A DNA stretch of 64,000 bases from Sphingobium sp. TCM1 (GTDB lineage: Bacteria; Pseudomonadota; Alphaproteobacteria; Sphingomonadales; Sphingomonadaceae): positions 61,076 through 125,075 of the forward strand of contig NZ_LXVX01000039.1 of the NCBI RefSeq assembly GCF_001650725.1. Direction: 5' to 3'. Positions within the stretch are counted from its first letter, which is position 1; every line of letters starts with the position of its first letter. Of this stretch, positions 43,745 to 52,834 are shown piece by piece. Under the pieces are notes generated by a model. That model was not told where the DNA came from and searched no databases. It saw nothing but the letters and a program-made list of their open reading frames with translations. The translations under genes were made by a program, and so were the position numbers.

Positions 43745-45013
43745 ATGGCCAGAAGCTGGACAGACGCCCGGCAGGATGATCTGGAAGAGCGCTACCGCGC
43801 GGTGCGGGCGCTCAGCGAGGCGCTGACTGCACCTCTCTCTGACGGCGACGCGACGGTCCAGTCGATGCCCGATGCGTCTCCGGCCAAATGGCATCTGGCG
43901 CATGTCAGCTGGTTTTTCGAGACCTTCGTCCTGCGCGACCATGTCGCCGGGTACCAGCCGTTCGATCCGCGCTACGCCTTCCTCTTCAACAGCTATTACG
44001 AGGCGGAGGGCGCGCGCCATGCCCGGCCGTTGCGGGGCATGTTGACGCGGCCGTCGCTGGCGGAGGTGCGCGCCTATCGCGCCCATGTCGATGCGGCGCT
44101 GATCGGCGCGCTGGGGATGCTGCCACAGCCCGCGCGCGCGCTGGTGACGCTGGGCCTGCATCATGAGCAGCAGCATCAGGAATTGCTGCTGACCGACCTG
44201 CTCCATCTCTTCTCGCTCAACCCGCTGGAGCCGGCCCTGTTCGAGGCGCCAAGCGCAGCGCCCGTCCATCTGCCCGGCCCGCTCCACTGGATCGAGGGTC
44301 GGCAGGGGCTGGTCGAGATCGGCGAAGACGGCCGTGCCGGCTTCGCCTTCGATTGCGAAGGGCCGCGACACAAGGCGCTGCTCCATCCCCATGCGCTGGC
44401 GCACCGCCCCATAACCAATGGCGAATGGATCGCCTTCATCGAGGATGGCGGCTATCGCACGGCAACGCACTGGCTGTCGGACGGTTGGGCCTGGGTACAG
44501 GCGGACGGGATCGCGGCGCCGCTCTATTGGAAGCGGGGCGAACAGGGCTGGACCCGCTTCGGCCTCGACGGACGGCAACCGGTCAATCCCGCCGCGCCCG
44601 TGACGCATATCAGCCTGTACGAGGCGGACGCCTATGCCAGCTGGGCAGGGGCGCGGCTGCCGACCGAGGCGGAATGGGAAAGCGCGGCGCAGAATATCCC
44701 CGCGGTGAGCGGTAACCAGCTGGACGGCGCCGCCTGCCCTCGCCCCCGCCCGGCGGAGGACAAGGCTGCGCTGACGCAGATGTTCGGCGACATATGGGAA
44801 TGGACCGGCAGCGCCTACCGCCCCCATCCCCGGTTCCGCGCGGCGCCCGGCGCGGTCGGCGAATATAATGGCAAGTTCATGTCCGGCCAGTTCGTGCTGA
44901 AGGGCGGCAGTTGCGCCACGCCGCGCGGCCATGTGCGGGCCAGCTACCGCAATTTCTTCTACCCCCACCAACGCTGGCAGTTCACCGGGCTGCGGCTGGC
45001 GAAGGATCTCTAG
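43745..45013 (+). CDS. egtB: ergothioneine biosynthesis sulfoxide synthase
   Basis: A 422-residue nonheme iron enzyme that joins oxygen and a Cys-derived thiol to hercynine. The N-terminal DinB-like domain provides the iron site with the HxxxHxE motif H140-x3-H144-x-E146 and an upstream His in KWHLAHVSWFFE. The C-terminal FGE-sulfatase-like domain contains EWIAFIEDGGY, RLPTEAEWE, WEWTGSAY and the end RASYRNFFYPHQRWQFTGLRLA. A GGAAAGGG Shine-Dalgarno precedes the ATG. egtD follows 4 nt later. No egtA, egtC or egtE is present here. Confidence 0.95.
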   Translation: MARSWTDARQDDLEERYRAVRALSEALTAPLSDGDATVQSMPDASPAKWHLAHVSWFFETFVLRDHVAGYQPFDPRYAFLFNSYYEAEGARHARPLRGMLTRPSLAEVRAYRAHVDAALIGALGMLPQPARALVTLGLHHEQQHQELLLTDLLHLFSLNPLEPALFEAPSAAPVHLPGPLHWIEGRQGLVEIGEDGRAGFAFDCEGPRHKALLHPHALAHRPITNGEWIAFIEDGGYRTATHWLSDGWAWVQADGIAAPLYWKRGEQGWTRFGLDGRQPVNPAAPVTHISLYEADAYASWAGARLPTEAEWESAAQNIPAVSGNQLDGAACPRPRPAEDKAALTQMFGDIWEWTGSAYRPHPRFRAAPGAVGEYNGKFMSGQFVLKGGSCATPRGHVRASYRNFFYPHQRWQFTGLRLAKDL

Positions 45014-45017
45014 ACCG

Positions 45018-45977
45018 ATGTTCCTGACAGACGAAGCGCCGATGCGCGCGCGCGCCATCGACCCCGCCTTTCGCCATGACATATTGGACGGGCTTTCGCG
45101 CAATCCCAAGGCGACACCGCCCCTCTGGTTCTACGATCGGCGAGGATCGGAACTGTTCGAGGCGATTACCGACCTGCCGGAATATTATCCGACGCGAACC
45201 GAGACCGCGCTGCTCAAGGCCCATGGCCCGGACTTCGCGGCGGCGGTCGGCCAGGGGCGCGCGGTGGTGGAGTTCGGCGCGGGCAGCGCGCGCAAGACGC
45301 CGCATCTGCTGCGCGCGATCGTTCCGGCCGCCTATGTCCCGATCGACATCAGCGGCGACTTCCTGCACGCGAGCAGCGCGGCGCTGGCGCAGGCTTTCCC
45401 CGACCTGCCGGTGCTGCCGCTGGTGGGCGATTTCAACCGGCCGCTGGACCTGCCGGCGGCGATCGAGGGGTTGCCGCGCCTGGGCTTCTTCCCCGGCTCC
45501 ACCATCGGCAACATGGAGCCGGACGCGGCGGTCGACCTGCTGCGGGCGATGCGCCGGCTGCTGGGCAAGGACGCCATGCTGCTGATCGGCATGGACCGGA
45601 TCAAGGATCGCGACCGGCTGGTCGCCGCCTATGACGATGCGGCAGGCGTGACGGCGGCGTTCAACCTGAACCTGATAGAAAGGATCAACCGCGAACTGGA
45701 AGGCGACCTGCCGATCGACGGCTTCGCCCATCGCGCGATCTGGAATGACCAGAAGGCGCGGATCGAAATGCATCTGGAGGCGGTGCGGCCGCTCCATTTC
45801 CATGTCGCGGGCCAATGTTTCCGCATGGACGCGGGCGAGACAATCCATACCGAGAGCAGCCATAAATATGGCCCGCGCGACGAAAGGCTGCTGCTGCGCG
45901 CGGGTGGGTGGGAGCCGGTGCGCGAGTGGACCGACGAGGGCGGCCTGTTTACGCTGGTGCTGGCGGAGGCAGGGTGA
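45018..45977 (+). CDS. egtD: L-histidine N-alpha-methyltransferase
   Basis: A 319-residue SAM-dependent enzyme that trimethylates histidine to hercynine, the first ergothioneine step. Family motifs are YDRRGSELFEAITDLPEYYPTRTE, VEFGAGSARKTPHLLRA (SAM site), YVPIDISGDFL, FFPGSTIGNMEP and the C-terminal HTESSHKYGP. The ATG at 45018, 4 nt after the egtB stop, is preferred over an upstream in-frame ATG within egtB. Together egtB and egtD give the core of the pathway. Confidence 0.95.
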   Translation: MFLTDEAPMRARAIDPAFRHDILDGLSRNPKATPPLWFYDRRGSELFEAITDLPEYYPTRTETALLKAHGPDFAAAVGQGRAVVEFGAGSARKTPHLLRAIVPAAYVPIDISGDFLHASSAALAQAFPDLPVLPLVGDFNRPLDLPAAIEGLPRLGFFPGSTIGNMEPDAAVDLLRAMRRLLGKDAMLLIGMDRIKDRDRLVAAYDDAAGVTAAFNLNLIERINRELEGDLPIDGFAHRAIWNDQKARIEMHLEAVRPLHFHVAGQCFRMDAGETIHTESSHKYGPRDERLLLRAGGWEPVREWTDEGGLFTLVLAEAG

Positions 45978-46002
45978 AGCGGTCGGTCCCGGAGACGACC
46001 AG

Positions 46003-46031
46003 TTGCGGACATCTCGACTGTAATTTAGATT
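46003..46031 (+). promoter_or_regulatory. promoter of the small membrane protein gene, close to start codon
   Basis: TTGCGG (46003-46008), a 17-nt spacer and TAGATT (46026-46031) end 7 nt before the ATG at 46039. No Shine-Dalgarno is present. Confidence 0.4.
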
Positions 46032-46038
46032 GCCGGAT

Positions 46039-46239
46039 ATGCGACAGATCACCCCACGCGATTGGCTAGCCCTTGCGGCTCCACTCATTGTGATCACAAT
46101 TGTGGGTATCATGACCGCGCGTGAGCGCGGGATAGGCACCGGAGCTATCAGCGCTGGGGTGATGCTTTGTTTTATTGTTTGTCTATGGCGTCGGCAAATC
46201 CGAAGACACCCTAAGGATACGTGGCGAGCAAGGCTTTAG
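46039..46239 (+). CDS. small membrane protein, lower GC
   Basis: A 66-residue protein with two hydrophobic segments (LALAAPLIVITIVGIMTA and GAISAGVMLCFIVCLW) and a basic C-terminus (RRQIRRHPKDTWRARL), consistent with a two-helix inner-membrane protein with both ends inside. The codons are richer in A and T than those of neighbouring genes. I do not recognise a family. A promoter-like element 7 nt before the ATG supports the start. Confidence 0.6.
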   Translation: MRQITPRDWLALAAPLIVITIVGIMTARERGIGTGAISAGVMLCFIVCLWRRQIRRHPKDTWRARL

Positions 46240-46303
46240 ACGATCTGGAAAAGGTCTGCTTTCGAAAGCCTTGAACCCACAAGCAGACGGTCGCTTAACC
46301 ACC

Positions 46304-47032
46304 CTATTCCGTTGCCAGCAGAAGGTCGCGCAGGTCGGTGAGGCTGGGCAATATCTGCGCGCAGGCCAACAGCAGTTCCTCGGTCGGCGGCAGCAGGTCG
46401 GGGACCATGACCGTGGCGATGCCCGCCGCCGTCGCCGATCGGACGCCGGCATGGCTGTCCTCCACCGCGACGATCTGGGCGGGATCGACGCCCAGCCGCT
46501 GCGCCGAAAGCAGATAGGGCTCGGGATGCGGCTTGGGCCGATCGACATCGCTGCGGGTCACGATCACGTCGAAATAATGGAGGAGGCCGCTTCGCTCCAG
46601 CCGTTGTTGCGCATAGGGCGCGGCGGTGGAGGTAGCCAGCGCCATGGGAATGCCTGCCTGGGCCAGATGCTCCAGCAGCAGGTCAGCGCCGGGCCGCAGC
46701 GGGATGCCGGCATCGACCGCCGCCTCGAACAGCGCGTCGCTATCGGCATAGAATCGCGCCAGCGGGAAATCCGGTCCCATATGGCGTGCCAGCATCCGTT
46801 CATTTTCGTCGCGATGGATGCCGACCATGGACAAAAGCAGGTCGTCCGACATCGGCCAGCCCAGCGCCAGCCCCGTTTCGGCGAAGGCGCGGCGATGCGC
46901 TGCCTCGGTATCGATCAGCGTGCCGTCCATGTCGAAGATCACGGCGCGGATCGGGTCCGGCAGGGTCGTGGTGCGGGGACGCAAGGCGGATGGGCGGGGA
47001 GCGGTGGCCATGGCCGGGATATGGGCGGACAT
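46304..47032 (-). CDS. HAD superfamily phosphatase (beta-phosphoglucomutase-like)
   Basis: A 242-residue hydrolase. Motif I is FDMDGTLIDTE with the nucleophile Asp, motif II the Thr in ALATSTAAP, motif III the Lys in RPKPHPEPYL, and motif IV the VEDSHAGVRSA acidic pair. The helical cap (about 45-110) places it in subfamily I, with phosphoglycolate phosphatase and beta-phosphoglucomutase. Substrate not determinable. I chose the ATG at 47032 with AAGGG 5 nt upstream; ATGs at 47059 and 47047 are alternatives. Confidence 0.88.
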   Translation of the reverse strand: MSAHIPAMATAPRPSALRPRTTTLPDPIRAVIFDMDGTLIDTEAAHRRAFAETGLALGWPMSDDLLLSMVGIHRDENERMLARHMGPDFPLARFYADSDALFEAAVDAGIPLRPGADLLLEHLAQAGIPMALATSTAAPYAQQRLERSGLLHYFDVIVTRSDVDRPKPHPEPYLLSAQRLGVDPAQIVAVEDSHAGVRSATAAGIATVMVPDLLPPTEELLLACAQILPSLTDLRDLLLATE

Positions 47033-47104
47033 CATCACCCTTTCCATTGCAAAGCGCACAGTGACGGTTGCGCGGGGTGGATAGCCGATAATTCACATCG
47101 TCCC

Positions 47105-47132
47105 CGTCCTGCCCGCGCAGGCGGGCAGGACG
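47105..47132. terminator. 12-bp perfect hairpin downstream of the DUF1176 gene
   Basis: CGTCCTGCCCGC, loop GCAG, then GCGGGCAGGACG. It lies just past the stop of the gene on the minus strand and before the HAD gene. It lacks a T-tract; its shape matches dispersed G/C-rich intergenic repeats and it may act as a terminator. Confidence 0.55.
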
Positions 47133-47138
47133 ATGATC

Positions 47139-48218
47139 TTACTCCGTCACCCGCGCCGACCAGGTGGTGATCCAGTGCCAGGCGCCGCGACATTCGCCCA
47201 TGGCGGTCGCTTCAGTCAGGCGGAAACGGGCGCCATCCCAGACATAGGTTTCGCTGCCGCCGCAATCGCCGATGCCGCGCCCCTTGGCGAAGCTCTGGAG
47301 CAGGGACTTGTCGGCGACCCAGCCGGCATTGACCAGCATGGGCTTGGCTTCCTCCTCGCTCCAGCCGGGCTTGTAGTCGAAGGTCGCGAGGCGGAAGGCG
47401 CGGCGGCCGGCGATGCCGGTCGCGATGACGGGCACGGACGTGAAATTATAGGCGCCGCTGCCGCAGGGCACGAGGATCAATGTCTCGGTCTTCGACAGGC
47501 GATGCAGTTCGGGCGGCTGAGCGCCGCGCATTTCGTCGGCGCAGCCGGTGAACTTGCCGAGCGCGGTCAGTTCCTCGCGCCAGAGCGCGGCGGGCGCAGC
47601 CCCGGCGGGAATGACGACGCGGCGGATTTCCGGCGTAGGCGGCGCGGCGCGCACGGCGAGCGGCCCGAGCGCGCCGGTCGCGACCAGCGCGGTGCTGGTG
47701 CCGGCCCGCCCCTGCCGCGCGTCCATGTAACGCAGCGCCGCGCCCGATCCGGCCAGCGAAGGACGGCCGAGCAGCCGTTCGCCCGCGCGCACCTCCAGCG
47801 TGCCGCCGCGCGCCATGGCGATGGCGAGCGCAGCCGCCTGCGGACCGCGCAGCATCGCCTCGCCATCCTTGCTCGGCGCGCTCGCGACCTTGCGCCCGTC
47901 GACATGGAAGCTGACCTCGCCCCCGCCCTTGGCATCGCGGCTGACCCAGACCTCGGCCGCCGCGTCCGGCCCGGCGGCGCGCGCCACACCGACCATCACC
48001 GGATTGTCGGGCCATTCGCCGCCTTCAGGCAGCAGCGACACGGCTTCGCACCGGTTGCGATTGTCGCAGCCGATGGTCCAGTCCTTGTAGGTTTCCAACG
48101 CGCCGGGCCTGGGCGCCGGGGCGCTTTTATACGCTCCGGACACAGGCGCCTGCGCGGCGCCGACAGCCGACCAACCCAGGGCCGCGACCGCGACCATGAA
48201 AAATGTTTTTGCCCCCAT
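47139..48218 (-). CDS. DUF1176 domain-containing exported protein
   Basis: A 359-residue protein with a signal peptide (KTFFMVAVAALGWSAVGAAQA). The mature part opens with the DUF1176 hallmark YKDWTIGCDNRNRCEAVSLLPE and contains RLSKTETLILVPCGSGAYNF and the end GIGDCGGSETYVWDGARFRLTEA, with paired Cys that probably form disulfides in the periplasm. Function unknown. A TATGGT box 6 nt before the ATG, and no Shine-Dalgarno, resembles the other close promoters. Confidence 0.9.
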   Translation of the reverse strand: MGAKTFFMVAVAALGWSAVGAAQAPVSGAYKSAPAPRPGALETYKDWTIGCDNRNRCEAVSLLPEGGEWPDNPVMVGVARAAGPDAAAEVWVSRDAKGGGEVSFHVDGRKVASAPSKDGEAMLRGPQAAALAIAMARGGTLEVRAGERLLGRPSLAGSGAALRYMDARQGRAGTSTALVATGALGPLAVRAAPPTPEIRRVVIPAGAAPAALWREELTALGKFTGCADEMRGAQPPELHRLSKTETLILVPCGSGAYNFTSVPVIATGIAGRRAFRLATFDYKPGWSEEEAKPMLVNAGWVADKSLLQSFAKGRGIGDCGGSETYVWDGARFRLTEATAMGECRGAWHWITTWSARVTE

Positions 48219-48286
48219 GGGTTAACCATAACCCATTCGCATTCGCAGCGGTAGGGGGTTCCGTTACGGGACTGTCCTGAATTGAC

Positions 48287-49600
48287 TCACAAGCTGAGCA
48301 TCAGCCCGGCGAGCGCCGCGCTCATGAGATTGGCGAGGCTGCCCGCGACCAGCGCCTTGAGGCCCAGCTTCGCGATCATCGGTCGCTGGTTCGGGGCGAG
48401 ATTGCCGGTAACCGCCATCTGGATCGCGATCGAGCTGAAATTGGCGAAGCCGCAGAGCGCGAAGGTGATGATGGCGATGGTCGTGGGCGAGAGCGCGCCC
48501 TGCACCTGGCCCAGATTGATATAGGCGACGAATTCGTTGAGCACGACCTTGGTGCCGAACAGGCCCCCCGCCACCTGCGCTTCGGCCCAGGGGATGTTGA
48601 GCAGATACATGACCGGCGAGAAGACATAGCCGAGCAGTTGCTGGAAACTGAGATTCGGATAGCCCGCCAGCGCGCCGATGCCGCCGAGTATGCCGTTGGC
48701 GAGCGCGACCAGCGCGACGAAGGCGAGCACCATGGCGCCAACCGCGACAGCGAGCTTGACACCTGTCTGCGCGCCCTGGGCGGCGGCCATGATGAGGTTG
48801 GCGGGCTTTTCCTCGTCATGGGTGGCGACGGGCATGGGTTCGCCCGGCGTGGTTTCCGCGTTCAGCGCCGCCGGCCCCGCCCCGCTGCGGCGCGCTTCAG
48901 GCAGGTGGATGCCGTCGTCCAGCGGCAATTCCGGTTCGCGTTCCGGCTCGTCGGGCATCATGATCTTGGCCATCAGCAGCCCGCCGGGCGCCGCCATGAA
49001 GCTGGCGGCGAGCAGATAGTCGATCTTGATCCCCATGGAGGCATAAGCGGCGAGGATGGTGCCCGCGACGCCCGCCATGCCGCTGGTCATGACGGCGAAG
49101 AGCTGCGGCGGGGTGAGGCCCGCCAGATAGGGGCGGATGACGAGTGGGCTTTCGCTTTGCCCGACGAAGATGTTGGCGGCCGCGCACAGGCTTTCGACCT
49201 TGGACACGCCCGTCACCTTCTCGATCGCACCGCCGACCCAGCGGACGATGAACTGCATGATGCCCAGATAATAGAGGATCGACACCAGGCTGGCGAAGAA
49301 GATGATGACCGGCAGCGCCGCGATGGCGAAGCTGGCGCCGCCGATCTCGGGCCTGGCGAGCGGGCCGAAGATGAAGTCGGTACCCGCCTGGGCATAGCCA
49401 AGCAGGTTGGCGACCCCCTTCGACATACCGCCGATGATGGCCCGGCCGGCCGGCACATAGAGGACCAGCATCGCGATCCCCGCCTGCAACAGGAAGGCCG
49501 CGCCCACGACCCGGGGCCGGATGGCGCGGCGGTCGGAGGACAGGGCGAACGCGATGGCGAGGATCAGGAGAATGCCGGCAAGGCCGATGAGAAGATGCAT
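48287..49600 (-). CDS. concentrative nucleoside transporter (NupC/CNT family)
   Basis: A 437-residue inner-membrane transporter with about ten hydrophobic segments. The N-terminal LLIGLAGILLILAIAFALSSDRRAI, the gate-domain YLGIMQFIVRWVGGAI, the conserved ESLCAAANIFVGQSESPLVIRPYL (substrate and cation site), MTSGMAGVAGTILAAYASMGI and the final YALCGFANFSSIAIQMA-like region (FALCGFANFSSIAIQ) are typical. A long acidic loop at about 215-265 separates the halves. It imports nucleosides with H+ or Na+. No nucleoside-catabolic gene is adjacent. Confidence 0.94.
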   Translation of the reverse strand: MHLLIGLAGILLILAIAFALSSDRRAIRPRVVGAAFLLQAGIAMLVLYVPAGRAIIGGMSKGVANLLGYAQAGTDFIFGPLARPEIGGASFAIAALPVIIFFASLVSILYYLGIMQFIVRWVGGAIEKVTGVSKVESLCAAANIFVGQSESPLVIRPYLAGLTPPQLFAVMTSGMAGVAGTILAAYASMGIKIDYLLAASFMAAPGGLLMAKIMMPDEPEREPELPLDDGIHLPEARRSGAGPAALNAETTPGEPMPVATHDEEKPANLIMAAAQGAQTGVKLAVAVGAMVLAFVALVALANGILGGIGALAGYPNLSFQQLLGYVFSPVMYLLNIPWAEAQVAGGLFGTKVVLNEFVAYINLGQVQGALSPTTIAIITFALCGFANFSSIAIQMAVTGNLAPNQRPMIAKLGLKALVAGSLANLMSAALAGLMLSL

Positions 49601-49710
49601 GAAGCGCTTTCGCGGGAGATGACAAACCGCGCGACTATATGGGCCCGACAGGGGGATGGCCAGCCGCTTTGGCGGTCAAGGGCTTGATCGGAGCGGGCTT
49701 TGCCCCGGCA

Positions 49711-51027
49711 TCACCGATCCAGCGGCAGCACCAGGCGGGCGCGCAGGCCACCTTCGGCCCGGTTGGCGAAGCCGATCGTGCCGCCATGGCTTTCCGCGAT
49801 CGAGCGCGCGATCGAAAGGCCGAGACCCACGCCGCCGGTTTCCCGATTGCGCGAGGCTTCGCCACGATAGAAGGGTTCGCACAGCCGGTCGATCGCTTCG
49901 GGCGGGACGCCTGGCCCCTCATCCTCCACCGTCACCACGACGCGCGCGCCGGCGACCACCAGCGCGACGCGTGCGCCACCGCCGTAACGCACCGCATTTT
50001 CCACCAGATTGGCGAGGCAGCGGCGCAGGCCCACCGCGTCGCCGCGCACCACCGCTCGCGCGCTGCCGGTCACGACCACATCCTGCCCCATGTCGGCCAG
50101 GTCATCGGCCAGCGTCTCGACGATCGCGGACAGATCGACGCGCACCCGCTCCGCCCCGTCCGATCCGCCGCGCATGAAATCGAGCATGTCGGTCACCATG
50201 GCACGCATTTCCGCGACATCCGCCTGCGCCTTGGCGCGCGCCCCGTCGGGCAATTGTTCGAGACGGAAGGACAGGCGCGTCATCGGGGTGCGCAGATCAT
50301 GCGCGATCGCCACCAGCATCGCGGTGCGCTCGTTGAGATAGTCGGCGATGCGGGCGCGCATGTGGTTATAGGCGGCACCGACGGCACGCACCTCGGGCGG
50401 GCCGGTGAGCGGCAGCGGCTCGGCGCGTTCGGGCCGCTCGGTCGCCGCGCCCTCGGCCAGGCGACGGATCGGCTGGGTTATCCGCCGCGCCACCCAATAG
50501 GCAGGCAGCAGCAGCAGGATGAAAATGCCGGCCATCAGCGACAGGGTAATGGCGTACCAGCGGCCATTGGCCCCTTGCCAGGCCTGGATCACCGTCCATC
50601 CTTCACCGCTATGCTGCGCCAGCACGAAGGCGCGATGCAACATCGGCGGCCCGCGGTCGCGATCCTGCTTCATCGCCCCCTCGCGCAACTGATCGGGCGG
50701 GCGATTGCGCAACAGGCGGATGTCCTGCGCCGCAACGCCCAGCAGGGCGGCGATCTGCGCCGCCGATCCGGCATCGACTTCCTGATCGGGTCCGGCATCG
50801 GGCGCGCGATCCGAATGATAGCGGGTGACGCTCCACGCCGAAGGGCCGCTCGTGCCGCCGCGCAGCAGTTGCGCCGCCTCGGTCAGGAACATCGGCCGGG
50901 CATGGGGCGGCGGGCCGCGAAAGGCGACCAGCATCATCGCGCCCAGCGCCAGCAGCAGCGTCGCGGCAACCAGCGCCACGATGCGCGTCAGGATCGACGG
51001 GTTCAGGCGATCAAGGCGCGAAGTCAC
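49711..51027 (-). CDS. sensor histidine kinase, EnvZ-like
   Basis: A 438-residue membrane kinase. The first membrane helix is IVALVAATLLLALGAMMLV and the second ITLSLMAGIFILLLLPAYWV, bracketing a periplasmic sensor region of about 115 residues. HAMP follows, then the HisKA site AIAHDLRTPMTRLSF, the N-box NLVENAVRYGG, the G1 box VEDEGPGVPPEA and G2 GGVGLGLSIARSI. It overlaps the regulator gene by 4 nt (ATGA) and is co-expressed with it. The signal is unknown. Confidence 0.93.
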   Translation of the reverse strand: MTSRLDRLNPSILTRIVALVAATLLLALGAMMLVAFRGPPPHARPMFLTEAAQLLRGGTSGPSAWSVTRYHSDRAPDAGPDQEVDAGSAAQIAALLGVAAQDIRLLRNRPPDQLREGAMKQDRDRGPPMLHRAFVLAQHSGEGWTVIQAWQGANGRWYAITLSLMAGIFILLLLPAYWVARRITQPIRRLAEGAATERPERAEPLPLTGPPEVRAVGAAYNHMRARIADYLNERTAMLVAIAHDLRTPMTRLSFRLEQLPDGARAKAQADVAEMRAMVTDMLDFMRGGSDGAERVRVDLSAIVETLADDLADMGQDVVVTGSARAVVRGDAVGLRRCLANLVENAVRYGGGARVALVVAGARVVVTVEDEGPGVPPEAIDRLCEPFYRGEASRNRETGGVGLGLSIARSIAESHGGTIGFANRAEGGLRARLVLPLDR

Positions 51028-51794
51028 GCCGGGCGCACCTCTGCCGTGAACATATAGCCTTCGTTGCGGATGGTGCGTACCAGTTCGTCGGCCCCGTCCC
51101 CCTTGGCGCCGCGCTCCAGCTTGCGGCGCAGGCGGCTGACCTGCACGTCGATCGCGCGATCATAGCTGTCGCTGTCGCTGCCGGCCGAATAATCGAGCAG
51201 CTGATCGCGGCTCAGCACCCGGCGCGGATGTTCGATAAAGGCGCGCAGAAGGCGGAACTCGCCGTCGGTCAGCGTGACGACGACATTGTCGGGATCGGTA
51301 AGCAGGCGCGCGCCCATGTCGATCAGCCAGCCGGCGAAGCGCAGCCGCTGGCCGCCCGCGGCGGGCGCCTCGGTTGCCTGGCGCCGATGCCGGCGCAGCA
51401 CGGTGCGGATGCGGGCGAGCAGCTCGCGAGGGTTGCAGGGCTTTGGCAGATAATCCTCCGCCCCCATTTCCAGACCGACGATCCGGTCGACATCGCCGCC
51501 AATGGCCGAGAGCATGATGACCGGCGGGCCGCCGCGGGCCGCCAGCCGCCGGAGGATCGACAGCCCGTCCTCCCCCGGCATCATCACGTCGAGCACGGCA
51601 ATGTCGAAATCCTGGGCCGTCAGGGCACGATCCATCGCCGCCCCGTCGGCCACCGCCTTCACGACAAAGCCATGCTGTTCGAGAAAATCGGACAGAAGCG
51701 CGCGGATGTCCGCGTCATCATCGACCACCAATATGTTTGACCCGTCCATATGGGCGGCGACCATATCGGGTGAAGGGGTCAACTGCAAAGTCAT
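51024..51794 (-). CDS. OmpR-family response regulator
   Basis: About 256 residues. The receiver has VVDDDADIR, the phospho-acceptor Asp in VLDVMMPGEDG, Ser in IMLSAIGG and Lys in DYLPKPCNP. The winged-helix output is VVTLTDGEFRLLRAFIEHPRRVLSRDQLLDY and DRAIDVQVSRLRRKLE. The start is uncertain. The ATG at 51794 has AGGA 9 nt upstream; one at 51749 gives the shortest typical N-terminus; one at 51839 overlaps the dioxygenase stop by one base (TGATG) and could be coupled. Confidence 0.9.
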   Translation of the reverse strand: MTLQLTPSPDMVAAHMDGSNILVVDDDADIRALLSDFLEQHGFVVKAVADGAAMDRALTAQDFDIAVLDVMMPGEDGLSILRRLAARGGPPVIMLSAIGGDVDRIVGLEMGAEDYLPKPCNPRELLARIRTVLRRHRRQATEAPAAGGQRLRFAGWLIDMGARLLTDPDNVVVTLTDGEFRLLRAFIEHPRRVLSRDQLLDYSAGSDSDSYDRAIDVQVSRLRRKLERGAKGDGADELVRTIRNEGYMFTAEVRPA

Positions 51795-51838
51795 CCGCGC
51801 CATTCCTGTCATGCCGGCGCCCGTCGGATCGGACGCCA

Positions 51839-52738
51839 TCAGATCGAAAGGCCGACCGTCACCGTACCGGTGAAGCCGTTGGTGATGTCGCCGGTCATGG
51901 TGGGGGTCATCGCCGCGACCTGGGCGGAACTATTGTCACCGAACACATTGTCGCTGCTGGTGGTGATCTTCGCGAAGTTGGTCTTGCTGCTGCTGTAACC
52001 GCTGGTCGCGTAGACCGTGTTGCACGGGTCGGCGGGCATGGCGAATTGCGACGTCAGCAGGCGATTGGCGTAGCTGGTCGCCCGCGCCAGGCTGGGATAG
52101 ACCTCGAAATGGATATGCGGGTAGCGCCCGTCATAGCAGCCGGGAAAAATGCTGGTGAACGTCACCTGGCCATTGGCGTCGGTCACGCCCACCCCGCGCA
52201 GGTAATTTTCGCCCGGCACGGTGTAGAGCGAATAGAGGCCGTCTCGGGTGCAATGCCAGATATAGACGGCATAGCCTTCGAGCGCGGCGCAGCCGCTGTT
52301 GACGTTCACGACGGTGATGGTGAGTTGCATCGTGACGCCCGCCGCCGTGCCGCTCGACAATCCGAAGCTGGAGCGTATGTCGGCGCGCACGATACCGCTG
52401 TCGTCCAGAATATTGACGACGCTGCCGTTGCTGCTGTTGGAGCCGTCGGCCGGATAGGGCCCGTTGGTCTCCTCCGGGTCCGCCACGCAACTGCCGGTCG
52501 GGGTCGGCGTCGGGGTGGGCGTAGGAGTAGGTGTGGGGGTGGGGGTCGGCGTCGCGGTCGTGGCCGAACTGCTGCCGGAGGAACCGCCGCCGCACGCCCC
52601 GATCAGTGCCGCGCCGCTCGCCGAAAAGAGCAGGCGCAAGGTGCGCCGCCGCCCGATCCCCTCACGCGCGAGCGCGTGCATCCGTTCCAGATCGTGCAGC
52701 AACCCATGGTCGTGCGCTTCGTCCGCCATTCCGCTCAT
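51839..52738 (-). CDS. secreted intradiol ring-cleavage dioxygenase-like lipoprotein
   Basis: A 299-residue protein. The N-terminal 50 residues include GRRRTLRLLFSASGAALIGACG, a Tat-like or lipoprotein export signal with lipobox IGAC. A Gly/Ser stretch and a Thr-Pro tandem repeat (about residues 60-80) form a linker. The intradiol dioxygenase fold follows, with DPEETNGPYPADG, YAVYIWHCTRDGLYSLY and the Tyr and His iron ligands in CYDGRYPHIHFEVY. The family cleaves catechols between the hydroxyls, but this exported subgroup has unknown substrates. It is directly upstream of the two-component pair. Confidence 0.9.
   Translation of the reverse strand: MSGMADEAHDHGLLHDLERMHALAREGIGRRRTLRLLFSASGAALIGACGGGSSGSSSATTATPTPTPTPTPTPTPTPTPTGSCVADPEETNGPYPADGSNSSNGSVVNILDDSGIVRADIRSSFGLSSGTAAGVTMQLTITVVNVNSGCAALEGYAVYIWHCTRDGLYSLYTVPGENYLRGVGVTDANGQVTFTSIFPGCYDGRYPHIHFEVYPSLARATSYANRLLTSQFAMPADPCNTVYATSGYSSSKTNFAKITTSSDNVFGDNSSAQVAAMTPTMTGDITNGFTGTVTVGLSI
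52498..52557 (-). repeat. Thr-Pro hexanucleotide tandem repeat
   Basis: About nine tandem 6-bp units on the minus strand encode alternating Thr and Pro in the linker of the dioxygenase-like lipoprotein. Units differ at third positions (CCG, CCC, CCT and ACC, ACT, ACG), so the protein repeat is kept while the DNA has diverged. Confidence 0.8.
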
Positions 52739-52834
52739 CTACCCAGTCCCTTCTGTCCTTGCGGACCCTCCATGGACCGGGCTGTAGCGACGCCATGTCA
52801 CGGCGTGATTGCGCAATGTAGCGGCTTTGTAGCG

